Positions 17,791 through 26,262 of a DNA stretch of 64,000 nt are shown in pieces. Under the pieces are notes generated by a model that saw only the letters and a program-made list of their open reading frames with translations, had not been told where the DNA came from and did not search any database. Position 1 is the first letter of the stretch. Every line of letters begins with the position of its first letter. Source of the stretch: Dyella sp. AtDHG13 (GTDB lineage: Bacteria; Pseudomonadota; Gammaproteobacteria; Xanthomonadales; Rhodanobacteraceae); the NCBI RefSeq assembly GCF_003201105.1, contig NZ_QICJ01000003.1, positions 1-64,000 of the forward strand, in the 5' to 3' direction. The translations under genes and the position numbers were made by a program.

Positions 17791-18273
17791 ATGGCACGCG
17801 TCTACCTGAGCCTGGGTTCCAACCTCGAACCCGTGCGTTATCTCAATGCCGCGCTGGACGAACTGCGCGCGCGGTTCGGCGCGTTGTCCGTCTCGCCGGC
17901 CTACCGCAGCAAGTCGGTGGGCTTCGACGGCGCGGATTTCGTCAACCTCGCCGTAGGGCTGGATACCGAGCTGTCGCCCGAGGCGCTCAACGACTGGCTG
18001 CACGCACTGGAAGACCGCCACGGCCGCCGCCGCGACGTGCCGCGCTACTCCGACCGCACGCTGGATGTGGACATCGTGCTGTACGACGACCTGGTGCGGC
18101 AGGGCGAAGGGCATCTGGATATTCCGCGCAAGGAGCTCAAGCACGCCTTCGTGCTCAAGCCCATCGCGGATATCGCACCGCAGCTTCGCCATCCGGTGAA
18201 TGGGGAGACCATGCAGGCGTTGTGGGAGGCGTTTCCGGCGGCGAGTGAGCCGTTGGAGCCGGAGCCGCTTTGA
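17791..18273 (+). CDS. folK: 6-Hydroxymethyl-dihydropterin pyrophosphokinase
   Basis: A 160-aa HPPK that transfers pyrophosphate from ATP to 6-hydroxymethyl-dihydropterin, the step after FolB. It starts MARVYLSLGSNLEP and carries the signature YSDRTLDVDIVLYDD, which provides the Mg2+-binding Asp pair. IPRKELKHAFVLKPI is also typical. It starts 12 bp after folB. A Pro/Glu-rich tail ends the protein; the paired inverted repeat follows 34 bp after the stop. Confidence 0.96.
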   Translation: MARVYLSLGSNLEPVRYLNAALDELRARFGALSVSPAYRSKSVGFDGADFVNLAVGLDTELSPEALNDWLHALEDRHGRRRDVPRYSDRTLDVDIVLYDDLVRQGEGHLDIPRKELKHAFVLKPIADIAPQLRHPVNGETMQALWEAFPAASEPLEPEPL

Positions 18274-18307
18274 GGGGCAACCAGAGTTCCTGAAGCTATG
18301 TCGTCCT

Positions 18308-18409
18308 CACCGTCATTCCCGCGAAAGCGGGAATCCAGTGCCTTTACATGCTCGCGGAAGAGACGGAATTAAAAGTCGCTGGATTCCCGCTTTCGCGGGA
18401 ATGACGGTG
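18308..18409. repeat. REP doublet (REPIN-like inverted pair), copy 2
   Basis: CACCGTCATTCCCGCGAAAG... (18308-18338, 31 nt) is repeated as an exact reverse complement at 18379-18409, with 40 nt between. The core is CCCGCGAAAGCGGG instead of CCGGCGAAGGCCGG in copy 1, so the stems differ by compensating changes in both arms. Confidence 0.85.
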
Positions 18410-18527
18410 AGGCGGGGTTGACGGTTGAGGGGCGGTGTCGACATTGCGCCAATGAATACCGCACTGTCGCCGCACCCCCAAAAACTGCTAGAACTCCCAC
18501 CCACCACAGGACCGGGGGAGAACCGCT

Positions 18528-19382
18528 ATGGCAGGTCGTTTCGCACGCAGCTGGAGCCTGATGAAGGCCAGCGCCGACGTATTGCGCTCGGACAAGTCGC
18601 TGTTGATGTTTCCGCTGGCGTCCAGCATCTGCTGCCTGCTGGTGGCGGCGAGTTTCCTGATCCCGGTGATCGCCGCGATGGTGGCCGCCGGCGACGTGGC
18701 GGAGCAGGGGCATCGCATGACCGCGGGTGGTTATGTGCTGATGTTCCTGTTCTACCTTGCGCAGTACTTCGTGATCATCTTCTTCAACACCGCGCTGGCC
18801 GGTGCGGCGCTCGCGCGTCTGCGCGGGGAGCAGACCAGTTTTGGCGAAGGCATGGCGATCGCCCGTTCGCGCATCGTCAGCATCTTTGGCTATGCGCTGA
18901 TCGCCGCCACCGTGGGTCTGGTGCTGCGCGCGCTGCAGGAACGGCTGGGGTTGATCGGTCGCCTCGTGGCGGGCTTCCTCGGCCTGGCCTGGACGGTCGC
19001 GACCTTCCTGGTGGTGCCGGTGCTGGCCAGCCAGGACGTGGGCCCGACCGAAGCGATTTCGCGCAGCGTGGAGCTGCTCAAGCGCACCTGGGGCGAGAAC
19101 ATCATCGGCAATGCGGGCATCGGCGTGGTGTTTGGCCTGCTGATGTTCCTGGCCATCGTGGTCGCGGCCCTGCTGGTCGGTGGCGCGTTCGCCACGCAGT
19201 CGATGGCGGCCATCATCGCCGCCACCGTGATCGTGGTGGTGGGGCTCACCCTGCTTGGCCTGATCCAGGCCTCCCTGCAGGGCATCTATGCCGCCGCGCT
19301 GTATCGCTATGCCGAGGACGGCGAAGTGGGTTACGGCTTCGACCAAGCCATGCTGGAGCAGGCGTTCAAGCCGAAGAAGTAG
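18528..19382 (+). CDS. DUF6159-like integral membrane protein
   Basis: A 284-aa inner-membrane protein with about six hydrophobic segments (near residues 28-50, 65-90, 120-145, 150-170, 200-225 and 228-250). The N-terminus MAGRFARSWSLMKASADVLR and the central VLASQDVGPTEAISRSVELLKRTWGENI stretch resemble the DUF6159 family, related to glycerophosphodiester-kinase-like membrane domains. The ribosome site GGGGGAG is strong. It stands alone after a REP doublet and is convergent with the pteridine reductase gene, separated by a 12-bp hairpin. Function unknown. Confidence 0.7.
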   Translation: MAGRFARSWSLMKASADVLRSDKSLLMFPLASSICCLLVAASFLIPVIAAMVAAGDVAEQGHRMTAGGYVLMFLFYLAQYFVIIFFNTALAGAALARLRGEQTSFGEGMAIARSRIVSIFGYALIAATVGLVLRALQERLGLIGRLVAGFLGLAWTVATFLVVPVLASQDVGPTEAISRSVELLKRTWGENIIGNAGIGVVFGLLMFLAIVVAALLVGGAFATQSMAAIIAATVIVVVGLTLLGLIQASLQGIYAAALYRYAEDGEVGYGFDQAMLEQAFKPKK

Positions 19383-19404
19383 GCGGGAGCGTTTTCGGGA
19401 ATGT

Positions 19405-19434
19405 CATGTGGCCGCGCCTCGTCGCGGCCACATG
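19405..19434. terminator. Hairpin between convergent genes
   Basis: CATGTGGCCGCG (19405-19416) and CGCGGCCACATG (19423-19434) form a perfect 12-bp stem with loop CCTCGT. It sits between two convergent genes and reads as a stem from either strand. There is no U run on either side, so intrinsic termination is uncertain. Confidence 0.45.
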
Positions 19435-19437
19435 CGT

Positions 19438-20184
19438 TCAGACGGACAGCGTTCGCCCGCCGTCCACGCGGATGATCTGCCCGGTGACGAAGGGCGCGTC
19501 GCGCAGCAGCCACAGCACCGCGTCGGCGATGTCCTCGGGCGAGCCGACACGGCGCAGCGGCGTGCGCGCCAGCATGGCTTGCTGGTCGTCATAGGGTTTG
19601 CCGTCGCTGGGCCACAGCACGGCGCCGGGCGCGACGCCGTTGACGCGCACGTCGGGGCCGAGGTCCAGCGCGAGCGAGCGCGTCATGGCTTCCAGCGCGG
19701 CCTTCGCCATGCAGTACAACGGATGGTTGGCGAGCGGCCGCTCCGCGTAGATGTCCACCATGTTGACGATGGCCCCGCGCGCTTCGCGCAGCGCGGGCGC
19801 GGCGGCCTGCGCGATGAAGAACGGTGCCTGCGCATTCGACGCGAACAGCTCGTTCCACTGCGCCGGCGTGGCCGTGCCCACCGGCGTGGGATAGAACGCC
19901 GAGGCGTTGTTGATTAGCGCGTCGAGCCGGCCGAAGCGGTCGACCACGCGTTGCACCATCGCCGGCAATCCATCGAGATCGGCCAGCTCGGCCTGCACGG
20001 CGAACGTGCTGCCGCTGCGCTGGCGCTCCAGCGAGGCGGCGAGCAGTTCGGCCTCTGCGGCGGAATGACGATAGTGCAGGGCCAGGTCATAACCCGCGGC
20101 ATGCAGGGTGCGCGCGATCACGGCGCCGACACGCTTGCCCGCGCCCGTGATCAGGGCGACGGGGCGTTCGTGGCGTGGGTTCAT
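19438..20184 (-). CDS. Pteridine reductase-type short-chain dehydrogenase
   Basis: A 248-aa SDR. The nucleotide-binding loop TGAGKRVG fits TGxxxRxG, which distinguishes pteridine reductases (PTR1, FolM) from ordinary SDRs with TGxxxGxG. NNASAFYPTPVG follows, and the catalytic pair appears as YCMAK. The likely substrate is a dihydropterin or dihydrofolate (dihydromonapterin in E. coli FolM). Start at MNPRHERP (20184); upstream frame is basic junk without a ribosome site. It lies about 1.2 kb from folB-folK, supporting a pterin role, but is on the opposite strand. Confidence 0.85.
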   Translation of the reverse strand: MNPRHERPVALITGAGKRVGAVIARTLHAAGYDLALHYRHSAAEAELLAASLERQRSGSTFAVQAELADLDGLPAMVQRVVDRFGRLDALINNASAFYPTPVGTATPAQWNELFASNAQAPFFIAQAAAPALREARGAIVNMVDIYAERPLANHPLYCMAKAALEAMTRSLALDLGPDVRVNGVAPGAVLWPSDGKPYDDQQAMLARTPLRRVGSPEDIADAVLWLLRDAPFVTGQIIRVDGGRTLSV

Positions 20185-20242
20185 GCGTGGGCTCCTGCGT
20201 GGCGCAATCCGGCGGGGAGCTTGCCCCAAAGCGGGGTTGGCG

Positions 20243-20890
20243 TCATCTCGCGGGCGTGGTCGCTTGCTCGATGGCTTCGCCGCCGGCCGGCGCATCGCTG
20301 GCGAACGGCTGGCTGAACATGGCGATGGCCGTGCGCGCCACTTGTCCCGTGTCGTAATAAGCGTAGCCGCCCACGCCCATGGCGCCGACCACCGGCAGCC
20401 AGCGCGAGAGGCCGCTGCCCACGGCGCGCTGCGTGACCTTGATGCCGACGGTCTTGGCGATGCGCTCGATCACGGAGTAGGTGACACGCCGGAACAGCAG
20501 GCGATCGCCCACGCGCACCACCAGGTCGCGGAAGGCCTGCGCGGCTGTGTGGCGGAACAGGCACCACAGCATTTGCTCGCGTCTCAGCTCCTGGTGCTGG
20601 CCGTAGGCGGCGGCGATGTCGCTGACCATCTGGGCCTGGATCTTCCAGATCGCGATGACTTCGGGCAGCACGGTCAGCCAGCCCAGCGGGCCGGGCGGCA
20701 GGGCCAGCGAGCCGGCGGTGAGCGCGGCCCGTTGCTGGGCGCGCGCGGCGAGGCGGCGGGCCGCCTTTTCCGGGTCCTTCGCCCCGGGCACCTGGCTGTC
20801 GGGGATCTGGCTCACGAAGTCCAGGATGGCCTGGGTCACGCGGCTGTGGTCGTGGATCACGGCCGGAAGCTGGGAGGAGGACTTGGGCAT
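20243..20890 (-). CDS. EcsC-like family protein
   Basis: A 215-aa protein starting MPKSSSQLPAVIHDHSRV. A Gly/Pro/Leu-rich hydrophobic stretch (about residues 75-105, LPPGPLGWLTVLPEVIAIWK) is followed by an amphipathic helix (QAQMVSDIAAAYG). Near residues 165-185 there is a second hydrophobic segment ending GVGGYAYYDTGQVAR. This pattern resembles EcsC-type proteins, whose function is poorly defined. It lies 58 bp upstream of the pteridine reductase on the same strand, so they may be co-transcribed. Family assignment is moderate; no catalytic motif is visible. Confidence 0.55.
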   Translation of the reverse strand: MPKSSSQLPAVIHDHSRVTQAILDFVSQIPDSQVPGAKDPEKAARRLAARAQQRAALTAGSLALPPGPLGWLTVLPEVIAIWKIQAQMVSDIAAAYGQHQELRREQMLWCLFRHTAAQAFRDLVVRVGDRLLFRRVTYSVIERIAKTVGIKVTQRAVGSGLSRWLPVVGAMGVGGYAYYDTGQVARTAIAMFSQPFASDAPAGGEAIEQATTPAR

Positions 20891-21034
20891 GGGGCGGCTC
20901 GCTGGGGCGGCGGGAGCCGCATGGGGCCCAAGTCTAGGCCCCGCGGGTGAAATTCGGCTGAGCCCTGGCTGGCCCGGCCTGAACAGAGGCTTTGTCCAGG
21001 CAGGCATGACTTCTGGGGCAGGCGGCCCTTGGGC

Positions 21035-21054
21035 TAGAATGGCAATGTTATAAC
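21035..21054 (+). promoter_or_regulatory. -10 element plus palindromic operator candidate for the TonB receptor
   Basis: TAGAAT (21035-21040) is a good -10 with a weak -35. Immediately downstream, ATGTTATAACGTAT contains the perfect palindrome GTTATAAC (21047-21054), positioned over the expected transcript start. The half-site TGTTATA resembles gammaproteobacterial Zur boxes, but the second half is poor. A repressor site for metal control of the receptor is an inference. Confidence 0.4.
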
Positions 21055-21096
21055 GTATCGAAAATAACAACTTCACCGCCCCTTTCCGGAAAACCG

Positions 21097-23298
21097 ATGA
21101 AACCTAGCTTGCTTGCCTTGAGTCTTGCCGTTGCCCTGGGTGCCGCCCCGGCCGCTTTCGCCCAGACCGCCATGAGCCCGGACACCAGCACCGTCGCCCC
21201 GAATGCCAACGGCGGTGGCAGCGACACGGACAGCACCGGCGCCACCCGCAACAAACCCGCCAAGGTGAAGGAGCTGGGCGCCGTCGACGTCAACGCCGCC
21301 CTCGACCAGGCCCGCAATTCGCTGTCGCCCGACACGGGCAGCAGCCAGTACGTGATCGACCAGAAGGCCATCCAGCAATTGCCGCTGGGCGAGGCCACCC
21401 CGCTCAACCAGGTGATCCTGCAGGCGCCGGGCGTGGTGCAGGATTCCTACGGCGGCCTGCACGTGCGCGGCGACCACGCGAACCTGCAGTACCGCATCAA
21501 TGGCGTGATCATTCCAGAGGCGATTTCCGGCTTCGGCCAGACCTTGGACGCGCGCACCATCAAGAGCGTGACGCTGCTGGACGGCGCCTTGCCGGCGCAA
21601 TACGGCCTGCGCACGGCGGCGGTGGTGGACATCGACACCAAGAGCGGCCATGACCTGGGCAACGGCGGCAGCGTCGGCATCACGGGCGGCTCGTTCGGCA
21701 CCATCAACCCGAATGCCTCGCTGTGGGGCAGCAACGACCGCTGGAGCTGGTTCGTCACCGCCAATTACCTGGAGAACGACGTCGGCATCGAGAACCCGAC
21801 GTCGAGCCGCAAGCCGATCCACGACCACACCAACCAGGTGAAGGGCTTCGGCGACGTGTCGTACCTGATCGACGAGGACACACGCCTGAGCTTCATGTTC
21901 GGCGCGACCAACAATCGCTTCGAGATTCCCAACAACCCCGACCAGACGCCGCAGTTCGGCTACCTGGACACGGTGGATTTCAATTCCGCCAACCTCAACG
22001 AGCGCCAGAAAGAGAAGCTGACCTTCGGCGTGCTGTCGCTGCAGGGCAAGCTGGGCAAGACGGATTACCAGGTGTCGCTCGGCGGGCGATACACCCATGT
22101 GGGTTACACGCCCGACGACATCGGCGACCTGATGTTCAACGGCGTGGCCTCCACCATCAACCGCACCAACAAGGCCGGCACCCTGCAGGCGGATTTCTCC
22201 ACGCCGCTGGGCGAAAGCCATACGCTGCGCTACGGCCTGTACGGCGAGTTCGAGCGCGGCAACATCAGCAACAACTCGCTGGTGTTCCCGGCCAACCCGG
22301 ACGGCTCGCAGGCGAGCACCACGCCCATCGGCATCTACGATGCGACGAGGCTGCTGGCGCGCACCTACTCGGCCTACGTGCAGGACGAGTGGAGCATCAG
22401 CGACAAGTGGACGGTGAACTACGGCGTGCGCGGCGACCGCTACGAGTTGTTCCGCACCGAAAGCCAGCTGAGCCCGCGCGTGGGCGTGGTCTACCAGGCC
22501 ACCGACAGCACCACCATCCATGCCGGCTATTCGCGCTACTTCACGCCGCCCGCGACGGAAGTGATCGACGACACCAACATCGCCCGCTTCAACGGCACCA
22601 CCAACCAGCTGCCGAGCGGCGGCAACAACCTGCCGCTGTCCGAGCGTTCCAACTACTACGACCTGGGCGTGCAGCAGCAGTTCGGTTCCACGCTCACGCT
22701 GGGCCTGGATGCGTACTACCGCGACGTGCGTCGCCTGCAGGACGAAGGCCAGTTCGGCACGGCGCTGATCTATTCCAACTTCAACTACAACCAGGGCCGC
22801 ATCCGCGGCGTCGAGTTCACCGCCAGCTACGACAACGGCCCGGTCACCGCGTACTTCAACGCGGCGTACAACCGCGCCATGGGCAAGCAGGTGCTCACCG
22901 GCCAGTACAACTTCGGTCCGGACGAGCTGGCCTACATCGCCGACAACTGGATCCACCTGGACCACGACCAGAAGCTCACCTCCTCGGGAGGCATCACCTA
23001 CTCGTTCAACAAGAGCACGCGCGTGGGCGCCGACTACCTCTTCGGCAGCGGCCTGCGCAAGGACGGTGACGGCATTCCGAACGGTGCGTCGCTGCCGTAC
23101 TACTTCCAGCTCAACGTCAACGTCGGCCACGACTTCACCTTCGGCAGCTTCGGCACGGTCAAGACGCAGCTGGCGGTGATCAACGTGCTCGACCGCACCT
23201 ACGAGTTGCGCGACGGCACCGGCGTGGGCGTGGGCGCACCGCAGTTCGGGCCGCGTCGCGGCGTGTACCTGAGCCTGCAGAAGGACTTCAGTTTCTAA
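21097..23298 (+). CDS. TonB-dependent receptor
   Basis: A 733-aa outer-membrane active transporter. A signal peptide (about residues 1-22, ending AFAQ) precedes a low-complexity Gly/Asp/Thr segment. A plug domain follows (about 60-175: LPLGEATPLNQVILQAPGVV, GGLHVRGDHANLQYRINGV). The rest is a 22-strand barrel ending in Phe (KDFSF), as expected for BAM recognition. The NVLDRTYELRDGTGVGVGAP stretch near the end is typical. No siderophore or vitamin signature is evident and His clusters are absent. A GTTATAAC palindrome overlaps the predicted transcript start, hinting at metal repression. Substrate unknown. Confidence 0.92.
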   Translation: MKPSLLALSLAVALGAAPAAFAQTAMSPDTSTVAPNANGGGSDTDSTGATRNKPAKVKELGAVDVNAALDQARNSLSPDTGSSQYVIDQKAIQQLPLGEATPLNQVILQAPGVVQDSYGGLHVRGDHANLQYRINGVIIPEAISGFGQTLDARTIKSVTLLDGALPAQYGLRTAAVVDIDTKSGHDLGNGGSVGITGGSFGTINPNASLWGSNDRWSWFVTANYLENDVGIENPTSSRKPIHDHTNQVKGFGDVSYLIDEDTRLSFMFGATNNRFEIPNNPDQTPQFGYLDTVDFNSANLNERQKEKLTFGVLSLQGKLGKTDYQVSLGGRYTHVGYTPDDIGDLMFNGVASTINRTNKAGTLQADFSTPLGESHTLRYGLYGEFERGNISNNSLVFPANPDGSQASTTPIGIYDATRLLARTYSAYVQDEWSISDKWTVNYGVRGDRYELFRTESQLSPRVGVVYQATDSTTIHAGYSRYFTPPATEVIDDTNIARFNGTTNQLPSGGNNLPLSERSNYYDLGVQQQFGSTLTLGLDAYYRDVRRLQDEGQFGTALIYSNFNYNQGRIRGVEFTASYDNGPVTAYFNAAYNRAMGKQVLTGQYNFGPDELAYIADNWIHLDHDQKLTSSGGITYSFNKSTRVGADYLFGSGLRKDGDGIPNGASLPYYFQLNVNVGHDFTFGSFGTVKTQLAVINVLDRTYELRDGTGVGVGAPQFGPRRGVYLSLQKDFSF

Positions 23299-23338
23299 GA
23301 GCCTGTTCGCGGGCTACGTGAAGATCGCGAACGGGCTC
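23299..23338 (+). terminator. Hairpin after TonB receptor
   Basis: GAGCCTGTTCGCG (23299-23311) pairs with CGCGAACGGGCTC (23326-23338) over 13 bp with one G-U pair; loop of 14 nt. It starts one base after the receptor stop codon. No U run follows. Confidence 0.45.
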
Positions 23339-23359
23339 CAAGATCAGCTGGGCCAATGA

Positions 23360-23401
23360 CCCCGCCATAGCCTTCCTCCCCCTCACGGGGCTATGGCGGG
23401 G
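23360..23401. repeat. 13-bp inverted repeat upstream of midA-like gene
   Basis: CCCCGCCATAGCC (23360-23372) and GGCTATGGCGGGG (23389-23401) form a perfect stem with a pyrimidine-rich 16-nt loop. The right arm ends seven bases before the TAGAAT element. It could be a terminator for the receptor or an operator for the next gene. Confidence 0.5.
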
Positions 23402-23408
23402 CATGGGT

Positions 23409-23414
23409 TAGAAT
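23409..23414 (+). promoter_or_regulatory. -10 element for midA-like gene
   Basis: TAGAAT lies 28 bp before the ATG at 23442. The same TAGAAT hexamer occurs ahead of the TonB receptor (21035) and the GH17 gene (33905). No good -35 is visible. Confidence 0.35.
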
Positions 23415-23441
23415 TGCGGCGTTTCCCCGCAGGCAACGCGC

Positions 23442-24635
23442 ATGTCTTCCCGACTTCCCGACCCCGGCGCCGACGAGCGCGCCCACTCCGATCGATTGCT
23501 CACACGGCTACGCGAGGAAATCGCCGCGCACGGCCCCATGCCGTTCTCGCAATACATGGAGCGTTGCCTGTATGCGCCGGGCCTGGGTTACTACAGCGCG
23601 GGCAAGACCAAGTTCGGCGAGGCCGGCGACTTCATCACCGCGCCCGAGCTGGGCGAGCTGTTCGCGCGGTGCGTGGTCAACGCGACCTATCCCGTCGTCC
23701 AGATGCTGGGCGACAACGCCGACTTCCTCGAACTCGGCGGCGGCAGCGGCGCGTTCGCCGAAGCCGCGCTCAAGGCCTTCGCCGCGCAGGGCGCGCTGCC
23801 CCGGCGCTACTACATCCTCGAACCCAGCGCCGACCTGCGCGAACGTCAGCGCGAACGCCTGGCGGCGGCGCTGCCCTCCGAACTGTTCGCGCACGTGCTG
23901 TGGCTGGACCGCCCGCCCGAGCAGGACTGGCAGGGTGTGCTGTTCGCCAACGAGGTGATCGACGCGTTGCCGACCACGCGCTTCGCCATGAAGGCGGGCG
24001 AGGTCTACGAAGAGTACGTCGCGCTCGATGGCGAAGGCCGCCTGATGCGCGTGGATCGTCCCGCCGATGCGCTGGTGTCCGGCGCCGTGCGTCACGTCGA
24101 GCGCGATATCGAAGCGGAATTCCCCGACGGTTACCGCTCGGAAATCCTGCCGCAGCTGCCTTACTGGATCCAGGCCATCGCCGGTTCGCTCACCGCCGGC
24201 CTCATGGTCTTCGCCGACTACGGCTATGTGCGCCGCGAGTATTACCTACCCGAGCGCAACGACGGCACCTTGCGCGCGTTCTATCGCCACCGCGCGCACA
24301 GCGACCCGTTGCATCTACCGGGACTCAACGACCTGACCGCATCGGTCGACTTCACCGCGCTGGCCGAGGCCGGCAACAGCGCGGGCTTCGGCGTGGCCGG
24401 CTACATGACGCAGGCGCAGTTCCTGATCGGCAGCGGCCTGCAGGACATTTTTGGCGCCGCCTACGAAGCCGCAACGGATGAAGCCATGCGCTACGACCTG
24501 GCCCAGCAGGTGAAAAAACTCACCTTGCCGGACCAGATGGGCGAACGCTTCCAGGTCATGCTCTTCGCGCGCGGCATGGAAGCACTGCCGCTGCCGGTCG
24601 AGTTGTTGGAAGCGGATCAGGGCGATCGGCTTTGA
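23442..24635 (+). CDS. MidA-type SAM-dependent methyltransferase (NDUFAF7/COG1565 family)
   Basis: A 397-aa class I methyltransferase of the MidA/NDUFAF7 family. Signature pieces are GPMPFSQYMERCLYAPGLGYY near residue 30, GDFITAPELGELFAR, the SAM-binding FLELGGGSGAFAEAAL, and FANEVIDALPTTRF. Mitochondrial NDUFAF7 methylates an Arg of complex I; bacterial substrates are mostly untested. ATG 23442 begins 28 bp after a TAGAAT -10. It lies just past a tandem pair of hairpins and is convergent with the GT-C-like gene, six bases apart. The interesting context is a folate/pterin neighbourhood rather than nuo genes. Confidence 0.88.
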   Translation: MSSRLPDPGADERAHSDRLLTRLREEIAAHGPMPFSQYMERCLYAPGLGYYSAGKTKFGEAGDFITAPELGELFARCVVNATYPVVQMLGDNADFLELGGGSGAFAEAALKAFAAQGALPRRYYILEPSADLRERQRERLAAALPSELFAHVLWLDRPPEQDWQGVLFANEVIDALPTTRFAMKAGEVYEEYVALDGEGRLMRVDRPADALVSGAVRHVERDIEAEFPDGYRSEILPQLPYWIQAIAGSLTAGLMVFADYGYVRREYYLPERNDGTLRAFYRHRAHSDPLHLPGLNDLTASVDFTALAEAGNSAGFGVAGYMTQAQFLIGSGLQDIFGAAYEAATDEAMRYDLAQQVKKLTLPDQMGERFQVMLFARGMEALPLPVELLEADQGDRL

Positions 24636-24641
24636 TGCCGG

Positions 24642-26261
24642 TCAGCCCTTCTGCAAGCGACAGAGACTGAGCCCCTGGGACATGTCCTTGCCGCCACGGC
24701 TGATTTCCATGTTGGAATGAATCGGGCGGCAATCGGTGGCGCGATATTGCGGCAGCATGTCCTTCAGCAAGGCCAACTCGTCCGCGGTGCCCGGATCGTC
24801 GCGGCGCACGAGATAGAAGGCACCCGTGTGTTCGCCCAGGCGCTGCCGCGTGAGCGTCCATAGGCCGCGATCCTGCGATGCGCGCGTGAACCAGGTCAGG
24901 CCCACGAACTGGATGTTTTCCGCCTGCGGAAACAGCGGGGCGAGATAGGCATCGGGGCTGCCGGCCAGGATCACCAGGCTGTTGAGTTCCACCTCGCCGA
25001 TATCGGCCTCGATCGCATGACGGGCGTACGCGCCGCGCCACCAATTGGGATACGTGGTGTTCCCAAGAATGACCAGCAGCAACAGGACGAAACCCGCGGT
25101 TCGCAGCGCTGGCTTTTTCTCCCACAGGCGAGGCCACCATGCGTGCACGGCGCACAGCATCAGCAGGCCCGTGAGTGCCTCGATGGGCGTGGCGTAACGG
25201 AGGATGGAGAACAGCGCCATCCACAGGACGTAGCCGACCGCAGCGAAGATGGCGAGTATCCGCGTGCCGGCATTCGCCTGCACCGAACTTGGCCCACGGA
25301 TCAGCCGCGCCGCGAGCAATGCGAGGATCGCCAGCATCGCCAGGGCATAGCGTGCGTCGGCGAAGAGCGACTCGGTAACGACGTTGCGCTGTTTGCCGAT
25401 CCAGAAGAACGGATAGAACAGCCATTGCCAGAGATTGCGAGGAAGGAACCGTCCATCCGTGCCGCCGCCGCTCACTGTCAGCGGCGAATGGAACACCTGG
25501 TTGAACATCGGGAAGATCGGATTGCCCGTCGCCTGGTACAGGTGCCAACCCCAATAGCCATAAGCGAGCACAAAGGCGGCCAAGGCGCCTGTCGCATAGG
25601 CCATCGCCGCCTGCCATGCCAGCTTGCGTCCAGCGCCCATGGCGATGAGCAGGGCGAGCGCCATGGCAGGCGGGTAGACGATGGCCGTGGGCTTGAGGCC
25701 CGCAGCCAAGCCACAGCAGAGCCCGCCCCACAGGGCGCGAGCCAGGGGGCGCGGCGGTGCAGTCGCCGAGAGCAGTGGCATGAGCACGTACAGGCCCAAC
25801 AGCAGGAACACGGCGAGCTGGATCTCGTTGGTCGTGCTGCCCGCCTGCGACACGGCCATCGTGCCCGTGGCACCGATAAGCGCGGCGCAGACATCGGCAG
25901 CGCCGAAGCGGCGCTGCTGCAGGGCGGCCAGGCGTTGGGCGATGCACAGGACCAGATAGGCGAGCGCGCCAAACCACAGGCCCTGCACGGCGGCGAGCAA
26001 GCGCGGCCATGCGTTCAATGGCCCCGTGGCGAGCAGGAAATAGGGCAGGTCGGGCAGGGGATTGAAGTAGCTCTGCAAACCCGCCGCGGTGATATCCATC
26101 GCGTAGCGGTCATGCAGGAAGGCCCACGCGTTGTACAGGTGATAGTTGCGCGTGTCCCAGAAGATATCCTGCCCGAGCGCCACGGAAAGCGCGGCACCGA
26201 AAGCGAGGCATAGGCCGATCACCCACCAGCGGTGGGTAGTACGTGTCTGCGGGTTGTTCAT
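24642..26261 (-). CDS. GT-C-like polytopic membrane protein
   Basis: A 539-aa inner-membrane protein with about 11 hydrophobic segments from residue 15 to 400 and a soluble C-terminal part. After the first helix comes DIFWDTRNYHLYNAWAFLHD, an acidic first periplasmic loop as in lipid-phosphosugar-dependent GT-C enzymes. YFNPLPDLPYFLLATG follows. The start at MNNPQTRT (26261) is one base after the GT2 stop, so the two are translationally coupled. Together with the Dpm1-like GT2 it could move a sugar from an undecaprenyl-phosphate carrier onto an envelope acceptor. Assignment to GT-C rests on topology and loop only. Cys residues near the C-terminus are unexplained. Confidence 0.6.
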   Translation of the reverse strand: MNNPQTRTTHRWWVIGLCLAFGAALSVALGQDIFWDTRNYHLYNAWAFLHDRYAMDITAAGLQSYFNPLPDLPYFLLATGPLNAWPRLLAAVQGLWFGALAYLVLCIAQRLAALQQRRFGAADVCAALIGATGTMAVSQAGSTTNEIQLAVFLLLGLYVLMPLLSATAPPRPLARALWGGLCCGLAAGLKPTAIVYPPAMALALLIAMGAGRKLAWQAAMAYATGALAAFVLAYGYWGWHLYQATGNPIFPMFNQVFHSPLTVSGGGTDGRFLPRNLWQWLFYPFFWIGKQRNVVTESLFADARYALAMLAILALLAARLIRGPSSVQANAGTRILAIFAAVGYVLWMALFSILRYATPIEALTGLLMLCAVHAWWPRLWEKKPALRTAGFVLLLLVILGNTTYPNWWRGAYARHAIEADIGEVELNSLVILAGSPDAYLAPLFPQAENIQFVGLTWFTRASQDRGLWTLTRQRLGEHTGAFYLVRRDDPGTADELALLKDMLPQYRATDCRPIHSNMEISRGGKDMSQGLSLCRLQKG

Positions 26262-26262
26262 G

